This document shows positions 63,935 to 64,000 of a DNA stretch of 64,000 nucleotides, one piece after another. How positions within the stretch are numbered: position 1 is the first letter of the stretch; every line of letters begins with the position of its first letter. The stretch spans positions 384,501 through 448,500 of the forward strand of contig JAUCEP010000002.1 in the NCBI GenBank assembly GCA_030348875.1, written 5' to 3'. The position numbers and the translations under genes were made by a program. This DNA is from Ureibacillus composti (GTDB lineage: Bacteria > Bacillota > Bacilli > Bacillales_A > Planococcaceae). The notes beneath the pieces are model-generated. The model was given only the letters and a program-made list of their open reading frames with translations, searched no databases and had not been told where the DNA came from.

Positions 63935-64000
63935 TGTCGGGATAGAAATTGTCCACTTGACAGGTAGTAAGTCAAAAATTTTGTCGGGATAACTTCAAAT
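63935..64000 (+). repeat. further TGTCGGGAT repeats at window end
   Basis: TGTCGGGATAG at 63935 and TGTCGGGATAACTTC at 63982, in the same orientation as the three copies at 62419-62461. The window stops here, so the far side is not visible. Confidence 0.6.

Overview
The window comes from a low-GC, Gram-positive, spore-former-type bacterium of the Bacillales. Supporting signs are strong AGGAGG ribosome-binding sites, TTG and GTG starts, lipoprotein signal peptides, PerR/Fur/CcpA-like operators, class-I preQ1 riboswitches and B. subtilis-like gene neighbourhoods (GGT next to two half-size chromate transporters as in the ywr region, queCDE, scoAB). A Lysinibacillus/Solibacillus/Psychrobacillus relative is my best guess, but the genus cannot be fixed from this sequence alone. 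It reads as ordinary chromosome with accessory intergenic repeats.

Layout. 0.4-1.1 kb: two small paralogous genes (the first a DUF1540 protein), with a third copy at 15.4 kb. 1.2-4.7 kb: thiolase and a two-subunit CoA-transferase, divergent from an IclR regulator. 5.0-10.5 kb: an Nramp-like transporter, a LysR regulator, a gamma-glutamyltransferase and two chromate-transporter halves. 10.6-14.0 kb: queuosine precursor genes queF, queC, queD, queE and a VUT-family transporter, with two separate preQ1 riboswitches, each followed by a terminator. 14.7-20.6 kb: histidine phosphatase, ParA with a novel partner, a BRCT protein, nicotinamidase-like hydrolase, methyltransferase. 20.6-22.6 kb: aldehyde dehydrogenase plus DUF779 protein with a cre-like site. 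22.9-24.6 kb: large hairpin-repeat arrays. 24.8-32 kb: Nudix proteins, cyclophilin lipoprotein, ahpC-ahpF, nucleoside hydrolase, MBL hydrolase. 32-38.5 kb: SMP-30-like propeller, orphan histidine kinase, M20 amidohydrolase, purine-type permease. 39-45.3 kb: Fur-box-controlled siderophore ABC operon, FNR-like flavoprotein and a radical SAM/SPASM protein. 45.9-51.8 kb: BrnQ, then a histidinol-dehydrogenase-like/3-HAD/SDR operon and an iron-type alcohol dehydrogenase. 52.5-60.7 kb: SfsA, HEAT-like protein, a 13-residue-repeat protein, an NlpC/P60 protein lacking its catalytic Cys and His, pirin, YbjQ and an SDR. 62.4-64 kb: an IS3-type transposase pair among repeated TGTCGGGA motifs.

The most striking feature is not a gene. 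At least five intergenic loci carry tandem repeats with about the same 52-bp period, each unit holding a hairpin with the core TTCAT-(7 nt)-ATGAA. The outer stem bases differ between loci but remain complementary, and the spacers between hairpins differ entirely from locus to locus. The two largest arrays have about 27 and 18 units. This looks like a genome-specific family of structured tandem repeats with selection on period and hairpin. Secondary items are the triplicated small-gene cassette with conserved leader and terminator but diverged coding region, the pseudo-NlpC/P60 protein, the ParA-partner pair, and a GC-rich structured element present in two size variants.
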